A DNA stretch of 64,000 bases from Neonectria sp. B-13 (GCA_002682825.1 NOKP01000001.1:5459296-5523295), one strand, 5' to 3'. Shown: positions 23,207 to 36,302, counted from the first letter of the stretch. A program made the numbers and translations. The notes: generated from the sequence alone by a model not told the origin.

Positions 23207-24272
23207 TTTAAATATAATAGTCCTTAGTAGTATATACCTAGAGAAAGAGCTAAAGGTTAAATAGTATAAAAGAAAATAGAAAAAACAATAGTATAATAGG
23301 CTTAATACCTAAGCCTAAGGTAATAATAACTTAAGGAGATAAAAGTTTCTACTATAAAGTTAAGGTATAAGTTTTACTACTCTAATCAGCTGGAAAAGTG
23401 TAAGAGTTAGGGTGGCTTGCCTAACCTTCAATAACCAATCAGCCATTAGGCCAAAAGATCAACAATTCGAATAAGCTAGCATTATCCGAATCTAGCCATA
23501 CATCAATTGATAAGATAGCACACATACACATAGGCACTTAGCCCCTTAGCATATCTCCTTACAATTATCCCCCTTCCTAACAGTATCACATCCCAGGGCA
23601 TGCAACTGACCAGTCTCACTCAAGGACACTGGCTCTAGCGAATAGCCCTGCTATAAGCTGCTAAGACCCGGTCTTCCAAGGTCTTGGGATACCCAATGAT
23701 GTTAACCCCCAAGGCCCAGTCTGCAGCAGGCAACTGCACAACCTGCCTTATGAGCCAATAGTCTACCGCGGTCACAAGGTTCAGCAGGGATTCGAACCCA
23801 TAACCTTCCGCACAACTACTGACCTAACGCATATTCGAATAATTGTAAGAGTTAGGGTGGCTTGCCTAACCTTCAATAACCAATCAGCCGTTAGGCCAAA
23901 AGATCAACAATTCGAATAAGCTAGTGTTATCCGAATCTAGCCACACATCAATTGATAAGGTAGCACACATACACATAGGCGCTTAGCCCCTTAGCGTATC
24001 TTCTTACAAAAAGCTAGATCTTGGAAAAGCTAGATCTTGGAAAAGCTAGACCTTGGAAAAGCTAGATCTTGGAAAAGGCTAAAACCCCTTGGGATAAAAG
24101 CCCAGCCTCTGTGCTTTCCAGGTTACCTCTTTGCATTCCATCCGACCTTCAATAATTAGGTTCAAAATCCAAAGATCTATCCCCCTGTTAAGCTCAAGCA
24201 AAGGAAACATATAACTGTTTAGCGCAATTGCAGATAGGCAGAAACAGTAGTCCAAACAGTAGTTTTAATAGT
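23207..24272 (-). repeat. Family A element interrupted by TRIM-2
   Basis: 3' end at 23,207, interrupted at 23,399-24,008 by TRIM-2 inside the minisatellite. It resumes at 24,009 with intact CTAGATCTTGGAAAAG units, then jumps from the region ending CCATCCGACCTTC directly to AATAATTAGGTTCAAAATCC, which is an internal deletion. It ends at the family A 5' terminus near 24,272. Confidence 0.8.
23399..24008 (-). mobile_element. TRIM-2: second miniature LTR retrotransposon with Pol III boxes
   Basis: 165-bp LTRs at 23,399-23,563 and 23,844-24,008 (TGTAAGAG...TTACA) flank a 280-bp internal region, with the 5-bp TSD AAAAG (23,394-23,398 and 24,009-24,013). On the minus strand the polypurine tract GGAAGGGGGATAAT abuts the 3' LTR (23,564-23,577). 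The A box TGGCCTAACGG is at 23,888-23,898 in the 5' LTR and the B box GGTTCGAATCC at 23,788-23,798 in the internal region, about 90 bp apart. LTR sequence differs from TRIM-1 except for one block around the A box. The 23,399 LTR has A or T at several CpG sites intact in the other LTR. Confidence 0.9.
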
Positions 24273-24289
24273 GAATATTACTATTATAG

Positions 24290-24545
24290 AGAAAGAGTTC
24301 TTTAAGAAGCTATATAATTCTATCTATTTATAGTAATTTTAGCCTTAGTTAATATTATCTAATAGATTAAGATAATACAATAGATAATATATAGTAGTTA
24401 ATACAATAAAATACTATACTTAGTACTATTAATCCTAATAACTTAAATATAATAAGCTTTTCTAGTAATATAGTTTATATTAATATTATATCTTAAGCCT
24501 ATTTTTATAATCTATTTAGGTCCTTCTCTTTAACCTTAATATCTA
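24290..24545 (-). repeat. Short dispersed repeat (three copies)
   Basis: TA-rich block whose inverted or direct copies lie at about 40,243-40,465 and 41,706-41,905 (shared phrases include CTTAAGCCTATTTTTATAAT or its complement). There are no recognisable ends or coding content. It abuts family A on one side and the gypsy LTR on the other. Confidence 0.6.
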
Positions 24546-24555
24546 ATGTATAATG

Positions 24556-24963
24556 TGTTAGGGCCAGTAGACATTGAAGTCTGGATAAGGTATAGGCATT
24601 ATAGTGCTTTTACTGGCTAGTGACCTCTTTCAACAATTGGTCCAAATTAGCTAAGATTAAAAGGGAGATGGAGACTAATAAAGTCTATTAAAGAAAGTAA
24701 GTAAGAATATTAGCATTTAGCAATGAATTTGAGAGCTATGATTGTCCAATTTTTGGCTAGATTTGAATGATTCTATTGATCTTAAGACCCTTATTGTAGT
24801 GGTCTTAATGGTATTATAACTATAGTTATTTTGACTGACTTTTTCCCTACCTACCTAGAAGATGAAAGGATAGAATGTGTCTCTTCCCCTGCTGTAACTG
24901 TAGTAAAGCCAGTTAGGTGTTCATAGCCTTATTAGCCATTATAGAGTTACCCCCTACTAAACA
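24556..24963 (+). repeat. 5' LTR of the Ty3/gypsy element
   Basis: 408 bp, less mutated than the 3' LTR at many CpA/TpG sites. Starts TGTTAGGG, ends CTAAACA. Confidence 0.85.
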
Positions 24964-25789
24964 CATTTTAGAGGTTATGGTAGGGTATAAGTGAAATCCC
25001 TGTTGAAAGGGATAACTGCTTTCTGCTTTAAGATCTATTGATAGTTGGTCATAGGATAGCTATGATGAATTAAAAGGATTAGGAAGGTAGGCTTAATATA
25101 CTTTTATTATGCCTTTTATGGACTAACTGTGAGTTATACTAGGGTAGAGCTAATTGAGAAATTTGAATAGTATCTGCAATATGGGCATTATGAGGTATTC
25201 AAATAATGATTATTGAAGACCATAATATAGCTAATGTACTACAATAATTAAAACCAATTGATAAGTAGTATTATAGATAACTATAATGCCTAATAATTAC
25301 TAAGAACTATTATTAGGAGATTCTAGTTATAACTTTATGACCCTATATAAGAGTAATATACCTAGGTCTACTGATAGGCATTAGCCTATAGTATAACTTA
25401 TTAATATTAAAGAAAGATAAATTAAGGCTTAAGAGAATAATATTATATAGAGTAATAATTAAACTGATAGGTTATTTAGAAATTAATTCCCTTGAGAGAC
25501 TTAGAGTAGTAAAGCTATTGTAACTGAAGGGTTAGTGATTGTACTACTTAGATTTGTTGAACAGAAGAGTAGTAAGGAATGGTTAAACCTTATGATTATA
25601 CTGTTTTTCTAGGCTTATATAAATGATTAGTTTGTTATAGGATTATTGGCTGGCTTTATTATCTGGATAAAGTATAAAAGGGAGGCTAAGAAAAGAGAGA
25701 ATAATAATAATAAGAAGAATAAGAAAAAAGAGAAGAGATAAGAATGAATAATGATAGATGCTTATTAGTATAGTATATTTAATGATTAT

Positions 25790-26265
25790 TTTGAACAAGG
25801 TCAATTGCTAGATAATGTGTGCTCCTAATACAAGGGGGTTCCAAACCACCACTAACCACTATCCGGAGGCCCTTCAAACCCGATCCTGTCCCAATCCGGC
25901 TTAGTTCGCCTCTCTAACATCTCCCAGGGGGTGACTAAACACCGAGGAAACCCCTTTTTTTGCAAGGAGAGAAAACCCCGTGCCCCTAATTGGTCCTATT
26001 GCTAGGCCCAGACAGGCAACTCAAACTCATTAGCGAATCAACAATGAGTAAACAATTCCGGTGTAACGGCACGCCACTGCCAGGCCGGTTGGTTTTCTAC
26101 AGCCACGTGATACGGTGTCACATGACTGCTTGGACTGGTCCCTATTGACCCAAGGGGGGGGGTTCCTTCCTACTAGTAGGAAGGTTGATTCCGGCTGGGT
26201 TCGAACCAACGACCCCTCGCTTGCGCGGGGGGATTCCAAGCGTGTAACCACTACGCCACGGAACC
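25790..26265 (-). mobile_element. Intact tRNA-derived SINE (476 bp) with 15-bp TSD
   Basis: A perfect 15-bp duplication, ATATTTAATGATTAT, flanks it (25,775-25,789 and 26,266-26,280). On the minus strand the 5' head starts GGTTCCGTGGCGTAGTGGTT with a consensus Pol III A box TGGCGTAGTGG (26,248-26,258) and B box GGTTCGAACCC (26,197-26,207), 41 bp apart. Acceptor-like (GGTTCCG with CGGAATC), D and T stems can be drawn, but the region between the D and T arms is too long for a normal tRNA, so it is tRNA-derived. The body is non-coding and the 3' end is CCTTGTTCAAA. It lies in the gypsy element yet is GC-rich, hence younger than the RIP around it or below the RIP length threshold. Confidence 0.9.
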
Positions 26266-29200
26266 ATATTTAATGATTATAACTATAAGTAAATACCTTT
26301 ATTAGATTTAGAACTTATGACTTTATTTAAGATAATACCCTTATTATTATTATTACCCTTAAACACTACTCTATCTCTCTTTATAAAAGAAGAATTAGCT
26401 ATAAAAGCCCTTAATATAATAGCTTTAATTAATCCTACTACTTAGAGTCCTATAATAAGAGCTAAGACTACTACCTATAACCATAGAACTAAAAGTTTTA
26501 ATACTACTAAGAATCTTTAGATACTTAGTAAAATTATACAAAGACTTTCTACCTAGTAGATAGAAAGAGTAAATCATTTTCTTATAAGTATGCCTTTTAA
26601 TATAAAGTTCAATAGGAGAAATATAATAGTGTTTTTATATGAATTTGATTGTACAATGGATGATTATGCCATTCAGCTAGAGAGGTATAATAATCATCTT
26701 TTACTATATCTTAATAAGACTGTAAAGAGGATGGTTTTATAGGAAGTTAATAATTCAAATGACTAGAATGTAGCTAAGATAAACCTAAAAGCTATATTCA
26801 AACTCTAGGATAATAGCTAAACAAGGACCTTTAACTAGCAACTTAATATCTATAATCAAGAACAACTTATACTAGATTATCTTATGATCCTATACTAGCT
26901 AAGCAATCATTTTTACCTTTACTAATAGATTAATCCAATAGGCTAGAAGGAGTTTAATTTCTATTCTAGAAACCTCTTTAATGTAATACCTATAATAATT
27001 CAGGAAGGAATATATAACTTATAGAATATAGACCTAAAAGCAATTTATAATATATTATATAAAGGACTTTATAATAAGATTAAATCTCTTATCTAATATA
27101 AAATAGATATATATACTATAAACTATTCTAAGTATAAGTTTCCTTTGAGGAAGTATAAACTTAGAGATAAAGAGCTAATACCTAATCTACCCTTTTAAGC
27201 CTCTAAGGACTATAATATTATAACCCTAGGGATACCTATAATTATTATACATATAGTATCTAATAATATAATAAAGTCTATTAATGCTTTAGTACAAAGG
27301 ATTAAGTAGTTATTAATTAATACTATATAGAAAGATAACCTAGAATGCATAATTCAGTCAATAATAAGCTACTTTAGTAATAATAAACCTTATTATATAA
27401 TAGTACTTTCATTTGATTAGGATAATATAAGTTATAATATTGTAATATATATAGTTGGATTCTAGAACTCCTAGAGAAATAAAGAATACTTAGGCTAATA
27501 TAATAGTAACTATAGTAATATTTAACTCTTTTGTTTCTACTATAGTAAAAGCAATTATCTTATTTATTCCTACTTAGACCTTGAATTCAACTAGAGTTAA
27601 GGATTTACTAGCTATAACCTTACTAGAGATACTATCTAACTTGGCTTTTAAACTAAGCTAGTTGCCCCTATATTAGTAAGGGCCTTTAAGAAAATCTCTT
27701 ATATAAAGAGATTAGTAATTCTCTAGATTGAATAGTTCCTAGATTCATAGGAAATGTCCTATTTAATGATTATAAAGTCCAGATAGATACTATTATCCTA
27801 TAAAGCTATACTAAAAGAGAAAGAAATTATTAATTAGTTCCTCTAAAATAATCTAACCTTATTATACTACCTATTACTATTAACTTACATAGTACCTAAG
27901 GATAATTCTCTACTTATAGCCAAGGTTAACTCTATTATAATTAAAGATAAACCTATAACTAATAATCAATTAGTCCTAATTGATTTAGTCTAAGTTAATA
28001 CTAATAAATACTATTAACTATATATTATAGATAAAGTAGATAAACTCTCTAAGGAAGCTCTAAAGATAATTAACAATATATAATTATTAAAGAAGATTGT
28101 TTTAGTACTAGGAACTATTATAAAGAATACTAACTAATTATAGACCTAGACCTAAGGAACCTAGAAGGGAATAAGCCTAAAAGATAAGATCAATAAAGTA
28201 TAAGCTAAGATTAAGAATAATATTAAACAGAAGAAATTTAGCATTATAATCAAAGACCTTTTAGTAATCAACCCTATCCTTATTAAAGAGCTTACTTCTA
28301 AGTACCTAGACTTATCTAAAGGAGTGAGTAGTACTCAATGGGTAAACCTACTAGAAAGTATTACTAGCTTAAAGTGAAGAAGGGTTGAAATGAATATAGT
28401 TACTCTTAATATTCCTACCTTTATAGAGGAATACTTTAATAGACTAGAAAAGGAAATAGGAATCTATATAACTATAATCTTTAAAGAAGACTATAAGAAT
28501 AATAGCTAAGATTGCACTAAGGATAATACTACCCTCTAGAATAGTAACTATTTAACCACTAAAAAGGAGAAATTCAATATAATAATAATAAGAACTCTAG
28601 TAATAGACCTACCTACTCTATTATAAGCCTATCAAATAGTTAATATAAATATCTTTACTAATCCTATAACTTCTAGTGAGAAAATAGTAGTATACTATTA
28701 GGAGCTACCTAAGATCTATGTATAGCTTAGTAGTCTGGATTCTCCTTTGATTGAAGTAATAGTTAATACTAGCTTTAAAGGAAACATTATTTCCTAGGAA
28801 CTAGCTAACTATAGTAGCTTAAAGTATATAATGGCTACTATAAAGATAATATCCTATTCTAATAATCAAGTCTTAATAGTTAGAAGAGCTAAGGTAAAGC
28901 TTTACCTAGGCAATGTCTAGATCTGATAATGAATGTATATTGCTCTAAGAGGTTAAGTATTAATTGGCTTTATCCTAGGAATATTATTTATCTGTAAAGC
29001 ATAAGTTTCATTTGATTATGCCTCTAGGGATAGGAACCTCTTATTGTAATGCTAATTAGAAGGTATTTGAATTATTATATCTACTGTAGGAAGTATTAGA
29101 TGGAAAGTACCTATGATTAGTATTGATTAAGCTCTTTTAACTGTTAAGGTTAACCCTATTATTATAGGAGACTGCTAGAGTAAAAGTAAGGAAGATCTTC

Positions 29201-31071
29201 TATAATTGGATAAACCCTATGACTAGAAACCTAAAGATATCTTAGACCTAATGGAAAATGATAAAGAAGTTAAGTTAATAAGATGTATAAGTTTTACTAG
29301 TAGACTTAAAGTTATTAAATTGATTGCCTTATATATACAAGATTAATACAAGTACACTAAAGAGTTAGCCTAGAAAGAGCTTAAATACTTATATTATAGT
29401 CTAAAACCTAGTCAAAAGGTTATTAAAGTTAATATGATATTCAAAAAGAAAGAGGTTAAAGTTTACCCTCTTGATAATATTCTATCTAATGGATTAATTC
29501 CTAAAGGTACCCTCTATTAGAAGGAAGCTAAGTTAATAAAAGCTTAGGCTACTATAAAAAAGGATTCTAAGTATATAGACTTTATTATACCTAAGTTCTC
29601 TAAGATTGAGAAAGGCTCCTGATTATATAGTAACTAGCTTAAAGAACTGATTGAGAAAGTTAAGGAAGTATTTTCTAAAGAAGAACTAAATGTATTCCTT
29701 TTGATTATGTATAATAGAGAAGTTACTCTTGCTTAGGACTTTAAAGATATAGGCTATATAGACCTAATTATAGCCCTTCTATAAGTCATCTAAATAGTTA
29801 ACTATAAAGCCTAGTAAGCAGTAAACATTCTTATTCCTAAGGGACTTAAGAAGAAAGTTATTAACTTACTAAGAGTTCAAATAAGAAAAGGAATTCTAGA
29901 AGAGTCCTATACATCCTATTACAACCCTTAGTTCCTAATAGCCAAAAAGGACAAAGGACTTTAACTAATCAATAATACCTCTTATTTTAATACAATTACC
30001 ATTTGCAATACTCTAATTCCTTAAGGAATAGATAAGTTCTCAGCTAACTTCACTATATACAAATTGATCTTAACTATATACAAATTGATCTTAGTCCTTA
30101 ATCTCTTTTTTAAATACAATCAAGTTTCACTAGATAAGAAAAGCAAGAACCTAACTACCTTCAATACACCCATCAGACTATTACACATATGCATACTATC
30201 TTAAGGAGCTATAAATTTAATAGTATAGTTCATATAAGTTATTATAAGGATACTATTTAACTTAATCCCTAATATCTATCAACCATACCTTAACAATATT
30301 ATAATTAAAGGACCAAAGACTATATACAATAATAAGGAAGTTATACTAAGTATATACTATTATATTATAAACCATTTGATTAATATTAATAAAGTCCTTT
30401 TGAATGTTAAACTAGCTAATTATACAGTCTTAGTAAAGAAATCTCAGTTCTATTAAAGAACTATTATTATACTTAGCTATCTTTATAGTACAAATAGCAG
30501 ATCTCCTTTAGAAGAGAAAGTTATTAAGATCAATAAATGAATAGAATACTATAATATTAAAGAGATTAGAGCTTTCCTAGGACTTATAGGCTATTACTAA
30601 CAATAGATTCATAGCTTTGTTATATATGTTTAATCCCTAATATAGCTTTTAAAGAAAGATACTAAGTTTATCTAGGGCAAGGATCAATAGGAAGCTTTAA
30701 ACCTTCTTAAAACTAAAATAATAAGACTATCTATCCTAGTTACCTTAGACTACTTAAATAAAGCAGGAGAAATCATTTTAATAGTTAATATAAGCCTAAT
30801 AGGCTAGAGATATATTCTAATATAAGTATAAAAGGATAAGAAAAGGTATTCTATCTACTTTAAATTAGGAGCTTAGAATTATACTAAAAAGAACTATAAT
30901 ATAACTAAGAGAGAATATTACATTATGCTTTATTCCTTTTAGCATTTATAAAGTATAATTTATAGAGTATAATTTATACTAGAGATAGACTTGTAAGTAC
31001 TAGTCTACTAAATCAATAGGTATATAGATAATATCCTAGGAGTAATGATTATTTGGTAGTTAAGCTATCTT

Positions 31072-31290
31072 ATGCTCTTTAACTTTACTATTAAGTATAT
31101 GCCTAAAGTTAAGAATATAATAGTAGATGGGCTATCTAGAAAGCCTATAGGGCCTTTAGATCAAATGGATATTAAAGCTAAAGGAGATATTAAAGAGTTT
31201 ATTAACCTTTATTTAAACCCTATGAAAGTTAATAACTATAAAGAACTAGAAATTATAGGCTTAACTAATGACTATTCTAAATGCTTTTAG
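31072..31290 (+). pseudogene. Residual open stretch of gypsy RNase H and linker
   Basis: A 72-codon frame surviving in the decayed pol gene. KYMPKVKNIIVDGLSRKP matches the conserved end of Ty3/gypsy RNase H (…PGKKNVVADGLSR…). It is not a host gene: frames break on both sides and RT and integrase remnants flank it. Confidence 0.85.
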
Positions 31291-32899
31291 TAAATTACTT
31301 AATACCTTTAAACCCTTAAGTGCTCTAAAAGCATAATATCTTAGTAGTTTAGAACATTTAGAAAGAATACTATTAAGTACTTTGTCTTTTGATAATAACT
31401 ATAGAAAAGAGAAGATAAAAAGAGGTAGGAGCTCACTTTAGTAGTTAATAACTCTAAAAAGCAGTAAACACTCATTATATTAATATACTAGGATAATAGC
31501 CATAAAGGAAGAGATACTACCTTTACCCTTCTGTAATTATAATATTATTAGGAAGGAATGTATAAGATAGTGTAGGAAATAGTCCCTAGCTATCCATAGT
31601 ACTAACTATTCTAACCATAAAGACTATAGGAACTTACTATACTAACTGCCCTTTCTATCCTAATGTTAAAAGTCTACTTTAATGTATAGTATTTACCTTT
31701 TGATCATTACTATAGGTACCTCTTAGAAGCTAGAAATGATCTAACTAGATAGGTTAAAACTATACTAGTATAATACCTAAAAGTAAGACCTATATAATGT
31801 TTTATCTTATTCCTTATTAACTGATTTAGAGTTATCTAAACTACTATCTTTGATAATAGCTTTAAGATAAAGAAAGAACTAAAGAAAGTTCTTAAGGACT
31901 TAAGGATTAAGGTTATCTTTATATCCTCTTATTATCCTAATGTAAATAGAATTATTGAAGTTAGATATATAATAATTATATTAATACTAAAGAAAAAGGG
32001 AAAGTGATAGGTTAGTAACATTGAAAGAGCCCTTCTGGCAGATAGGGCAGCCACCTAAGCCTCTCATAGCTATTTACCTTTCTATTTTATATACAAATGG
32101 GAACCTATTCTCCTACTGGAAGTGATTTATCCTATATAGTGACTTATTGATTAGGATAATATTACTATGACTAAAGACCTATTATTTATAAGAATGTAAA
32201 TTCTTTAGAGAATAAATAAGGATGTCCTAGTAGTAAGTAAGAAGGTTAGATAATAGAGATAATATTTATTATAAAGGACTAATAAGATTAACAAAAACCA
32301 ATTATATAAAACCCCTCTTCTAGAAGGAGATTTAGTCCTAAAGTTCAATCTAATATAATCAATTGATCTATCTAGAGAAAGGAAGTTTAAGCCTATTTAG
32401 TAAGGCTTATTCTAAATCTATTTGTACATTTCTAGTAGCCCTTTATATAGACTAAAGATAATAAATAGTATTATCTTAGATAATACTATCCATAGGGAAT
32501 ACCTTTAGAAGTTTATTAAGGATAACTATAATTACTAATACTAACTTAAAGAAGATATAAGAACTAAAGAAGAGGTTTCTAACTCTAATAATTAAATAGA
32601 ATAAAATAAAATAGACTTCTTATTAGAGTAAGAAAACTTAGATTAGAGCTTAAACCTAGACTAAGATAATTAAGATCCTACTAAGAACTATACTAAATAA
32701 ATTAAAGTTTAAATTCTATATATCCTAGAAGATATCTATGCTTAATATAGAGAAGTATATATAGAAAATAAGTTAAGATAGTAGTAGTACTAATAAGGGT
32801 ATATAGCTACTACTATAGAAAGGAGATATAGTAGAGGAAATCAATAAAATTACCTAACTCTCTCATTTTTTTACTATACATATAAGTTTTTCTCTATTT

Positions 32900-35800
32900 T
32901 ATACTAGTATTAGGCTATCTTATTCCTATTACTATTATTAAATAGTCTATAAAGCATTAAGAATTATACAAAAGTATATATAAGACCCTTAATCCTAAGG
33001 ACTTATATAGGCTTAAGCTATTAATACTACTACTTAGGATGCCAAGAATTGTATAAGTAATACATAAAAATACTCAAAAATGAAATAAAAATACTAAAAT
33101 AATGTAAGAATCAAAGGAAAATCTAGCTAAAAATAAGGAAAAATAAGAAAGTAAGATAAAAATATAATCTAGAATACTAAACTTTAGTAGCCTATATTAG
33201 TATCTTATTAAAAAGATATAATAATATTATATAATGATTAATAAGTATATATAGTACAATTGTAGTAGAATAAATTAAATGAATTAGGAAATAAGTTTAG
33301 ATAAATTATAAAAACCTAAAAACAAATTGATAAACTCTCTCTAATGTAATACTATAAATATTACTCTATAGTATCTAATACTCTATAATATCCCTTTTAA
33401 TATTCCTACTATATAACTATAGTAGCCTAACTGAAATCCCTATGCTCTTTTTGCTTATTCCCCTCTATAGATAGCCAATCGTAAGTAATATAAAGATAAG
33501 TATTATAGTTAAGAATATCCTAATGTTTCTTACCCTTCTTAATACTCTTATTAAGTAAAGCCTTTCTAGCTAATAGAAAGCTTAAAGATCCTTTTTATAG
33601 CCTAAATAACTAATATCCCTATAAAAACCTCTAATTGCAATCTAAGTATTTATACTAAATACAGTTAGAGTACTTTCTATCTATAAAACTAAGGAGTAAA
33701 CAATAAGTCAAAAAGAGGACTAAAATATAAGCCTTATTGAGTGTAATATTATAAGTAAACAATTGAATACAATAGTAACAATAGATAGAGTTAGAATAAT
33801 CAATAAACAATACTAAGGTAGCCTTAATGTTCTTAGGCTGGTTAGAGAGTTAGTATATAAGCTACCCTTAAGGATAGGCAAACTTAGCTAGAATATACAC
33901 TAGCTAGAGGGTATGTTTTAAGAGAAGACTTATACCCTAATTAAGCATCTTATCATTTGGTTAAAAACCCCTAAAGTAATAAGAAGCATAGTCCTTTATA
34001 ATAGCAATATCTTTGCCTTTAAAAGCAAGCTTAATATACATAGGTAACCCTAAATAGTCAAGAGTAAAACAAGAACAAATCTATACATTAAAGTACTTAT
34101 AGATCTAGCCTAAGTTATAATACTAGGATTGGGTATTAGCTCTCTAGTAAGGGATGAATAATCAAAAGGTTAATACTTTAAGAGTTTATAAATTCATTAG
34201 TATTATTATTCTAAATGAACTTAGAGTTAAGAACTATATATATATCTACTAGGGAAGACTTACTGAACTTAGAAACTCTAATAATAAATCAGACTATAAT
34301 AAATATAACTATACCCAACTGCAAAAGGTTAAAGATAAGGAATGCTATATAGATCTTAAAGGATATTAGTTTCTTTAATAGAAAAATCACAAATGGATTA
34401 TAGGCTTTAATAAGGACTAAACTCTTTAAATCAATAAGGACTAATAACACTAATATATAAGATATATTAAGAAAATCAAAAAGAAGTTTATGCCTATTAA
34501 AGACCAATTGATTATAGTCTATACTAAAGCTAAGTACTATATTCTCAATAGCTATATTCCCCTTTACCTTTGCACTTTACTACCTATAGTAATCAACCTT
34601 ACCTAAAGCATTATTAAAGTTACCTACTCCCTAAAAAAGATAAAACCTACTATTATACTAAGCTATAAGCCTAAACCTACAAAAGATACTTAAATGCTAA
34701 ATACCCCCCCTTCCATTCAATAAAGAACCTTAATTCTCCATAAACTAGTCTATAATCTTAGTATTAATACTAATCACTCAATTAAGTAAATACTTTCTAA
34801 TATACCCTAAGAAGAAGTTAAGCAATTCATAGAGATAGTTAAGAATAGTAGCTTAAGCAATAAAGAATACCTAGTTTATAAAAAGGATAAGGAATACTAG
34901 TAATAGCTTAACAAAGAACCCTAGTATAACATACAATCATCTACCCTACTTACAATACCTATTTCTCACTACTATAAGCCTTCTCCTAAGGCTAAGCTTT
35001 AACCCTTATAATAACCTACTACTACCTAAACTACAATTACAATAACCCTAATCCTATCTTCAATTACAATTAACATTCCTAGTATACTAGTAATTATTAG
35101 TAGTAACCTATACATTCTAGGCATACAAAAGCTTTCAGATATACATAAATCTTTTAATTAGCTTTATATTAGCCCTACTACTAAGCAAATAGTACATAAG
35201 GTATGCTCTCTGAACTTAGTGCTAATGCCTTAGCAGATTATTACCTATCTATTAGGCAGTAACACCTAGGCTCTATATATACTACCTAGAATAATCTATC
35301 ATAGACAGGGTTGTGAAATTAGTTAGTCCGGACTAACTAAATACTAATTTTCTTAGTATTTAGTTAGTATATACTAATTACAATTAGTATTTAGTTAGTA
35401 TAGGCCTATACTAATACTAACTAATTTAAATTAGTATTTAGTTAGTACAAGCCTGTACTAATACTAACTAATTTACTAGTACAACTTATACTAATTCCAA
35501 TTAAAGTAGGGCTTTTATAAAGTTAAAAGCTAATTATTTAATACTTTATTAAATATAGTTATCTTAGCTATTTTATTTAGTCTATTTCTTTATTATAAAA
35601 AATATAATAGCTATTTTAAAGAATTAAATATATGCTATTTTAAAATATAAATATATATTTTAAATTAAATTCTTTATAAGAATATTTATATAGAAAATCT
35701 ATCTATAGCTTAATATCAGTTTTAAATTAAGCTTTATTTTAATAGTATTTTTATAGCTTAATTTAAATTATTAAATTAAGCTAATTAGTATTTAGTTAGT

Positions 35801-36300
35801 ACAGGCCTATACTAATACTAGTACTAATTTTCTAGACTAAGTACTAACTAAATACTAATTTCTAATTAGTTAGTATAGGCCTATACTAATACTAATTTTT
35901 TGGACTAAATACTAACTAAATACTAACTAATTTCAATTAGTATTTAGTTAGTCCAAAATGGACTAACTAATTTCACAACCCTAATCATAGATAATAAGAG
36001 GAAATCTTTATAAGAGTTACTAAAGGAGTTAAAAAGGAAAAGGAAAACCAAGTAAATACCTAAGCTAAGTAGGCAGAGGAGCAAAGATAGCAATATAAAA
36101 ACTGATTTAGTAGATTATAAGGATTATTTGTTTTACTTTATAGTCTATAAAGGGAAATTTATATGAATACTTTATTACTATATAAATCAAATAATATTTA
36201 GGGATTAAGGATAAATGTAAGTTCCTTATAAAGGAGGCTAATAATATAAAGATTATAATTCTAGGTACTTAAGGATAAGTAGGAGTCCTAAGGGAAGGTA
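32900..36300 (+). pseudogene. Extra region between gypsy integrase and 3' LTR
   Basis: An unusually long stretch downstream of the integrase remnant. If stops are treated as RIP-made, a lysine/glutamine-rich frame runs on the plus strand from about 34,200 to 35,300 and appears to resume after the MITE (36,000-36,200). I recognise no domain. It could be an additional gypsy ORF, a displaced gag-like part or captured host sequence. From 32,900 to 34,200 I see only TA-rich decayed DNA. Confidence 0.5.
35306..35983. mobile_element. hAT-type MITE with 8-bp TSD, nested in the gypsy element
   Basis: 678 bp with inverted ends CAGGGTTGTGAAATTAG and CTAATTTCACAACCCTA, flanked by the perfect 8-bp TSD ATCATAGA (35,298-35,305 and 35,984-35,991). 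The left end keeps the full CAGGG start typical of hAT elements. The ends match the decayed hAT at 4567/13,293. The interior consists of TTAGTATTTAGTTAG-type permutations and is non-coding. Confidence 0.9.
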
Positions 36301-36302
36301 TG

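Noticed and set aside
26197..26265. Functional tRNA gene on the minus strand
   Set aside because: Acceptor, D and T stems can be drawn, but the region between D and T arms is too long for a standard anticodon arm and the unit is the head of a TSD-flanked SINE.
34289..34507. 72-codon minus-strand protein
   Set aside because: Antisense to the decayed gypsy 3' region and composed of hydrophobic residues from TA-rich DNA.
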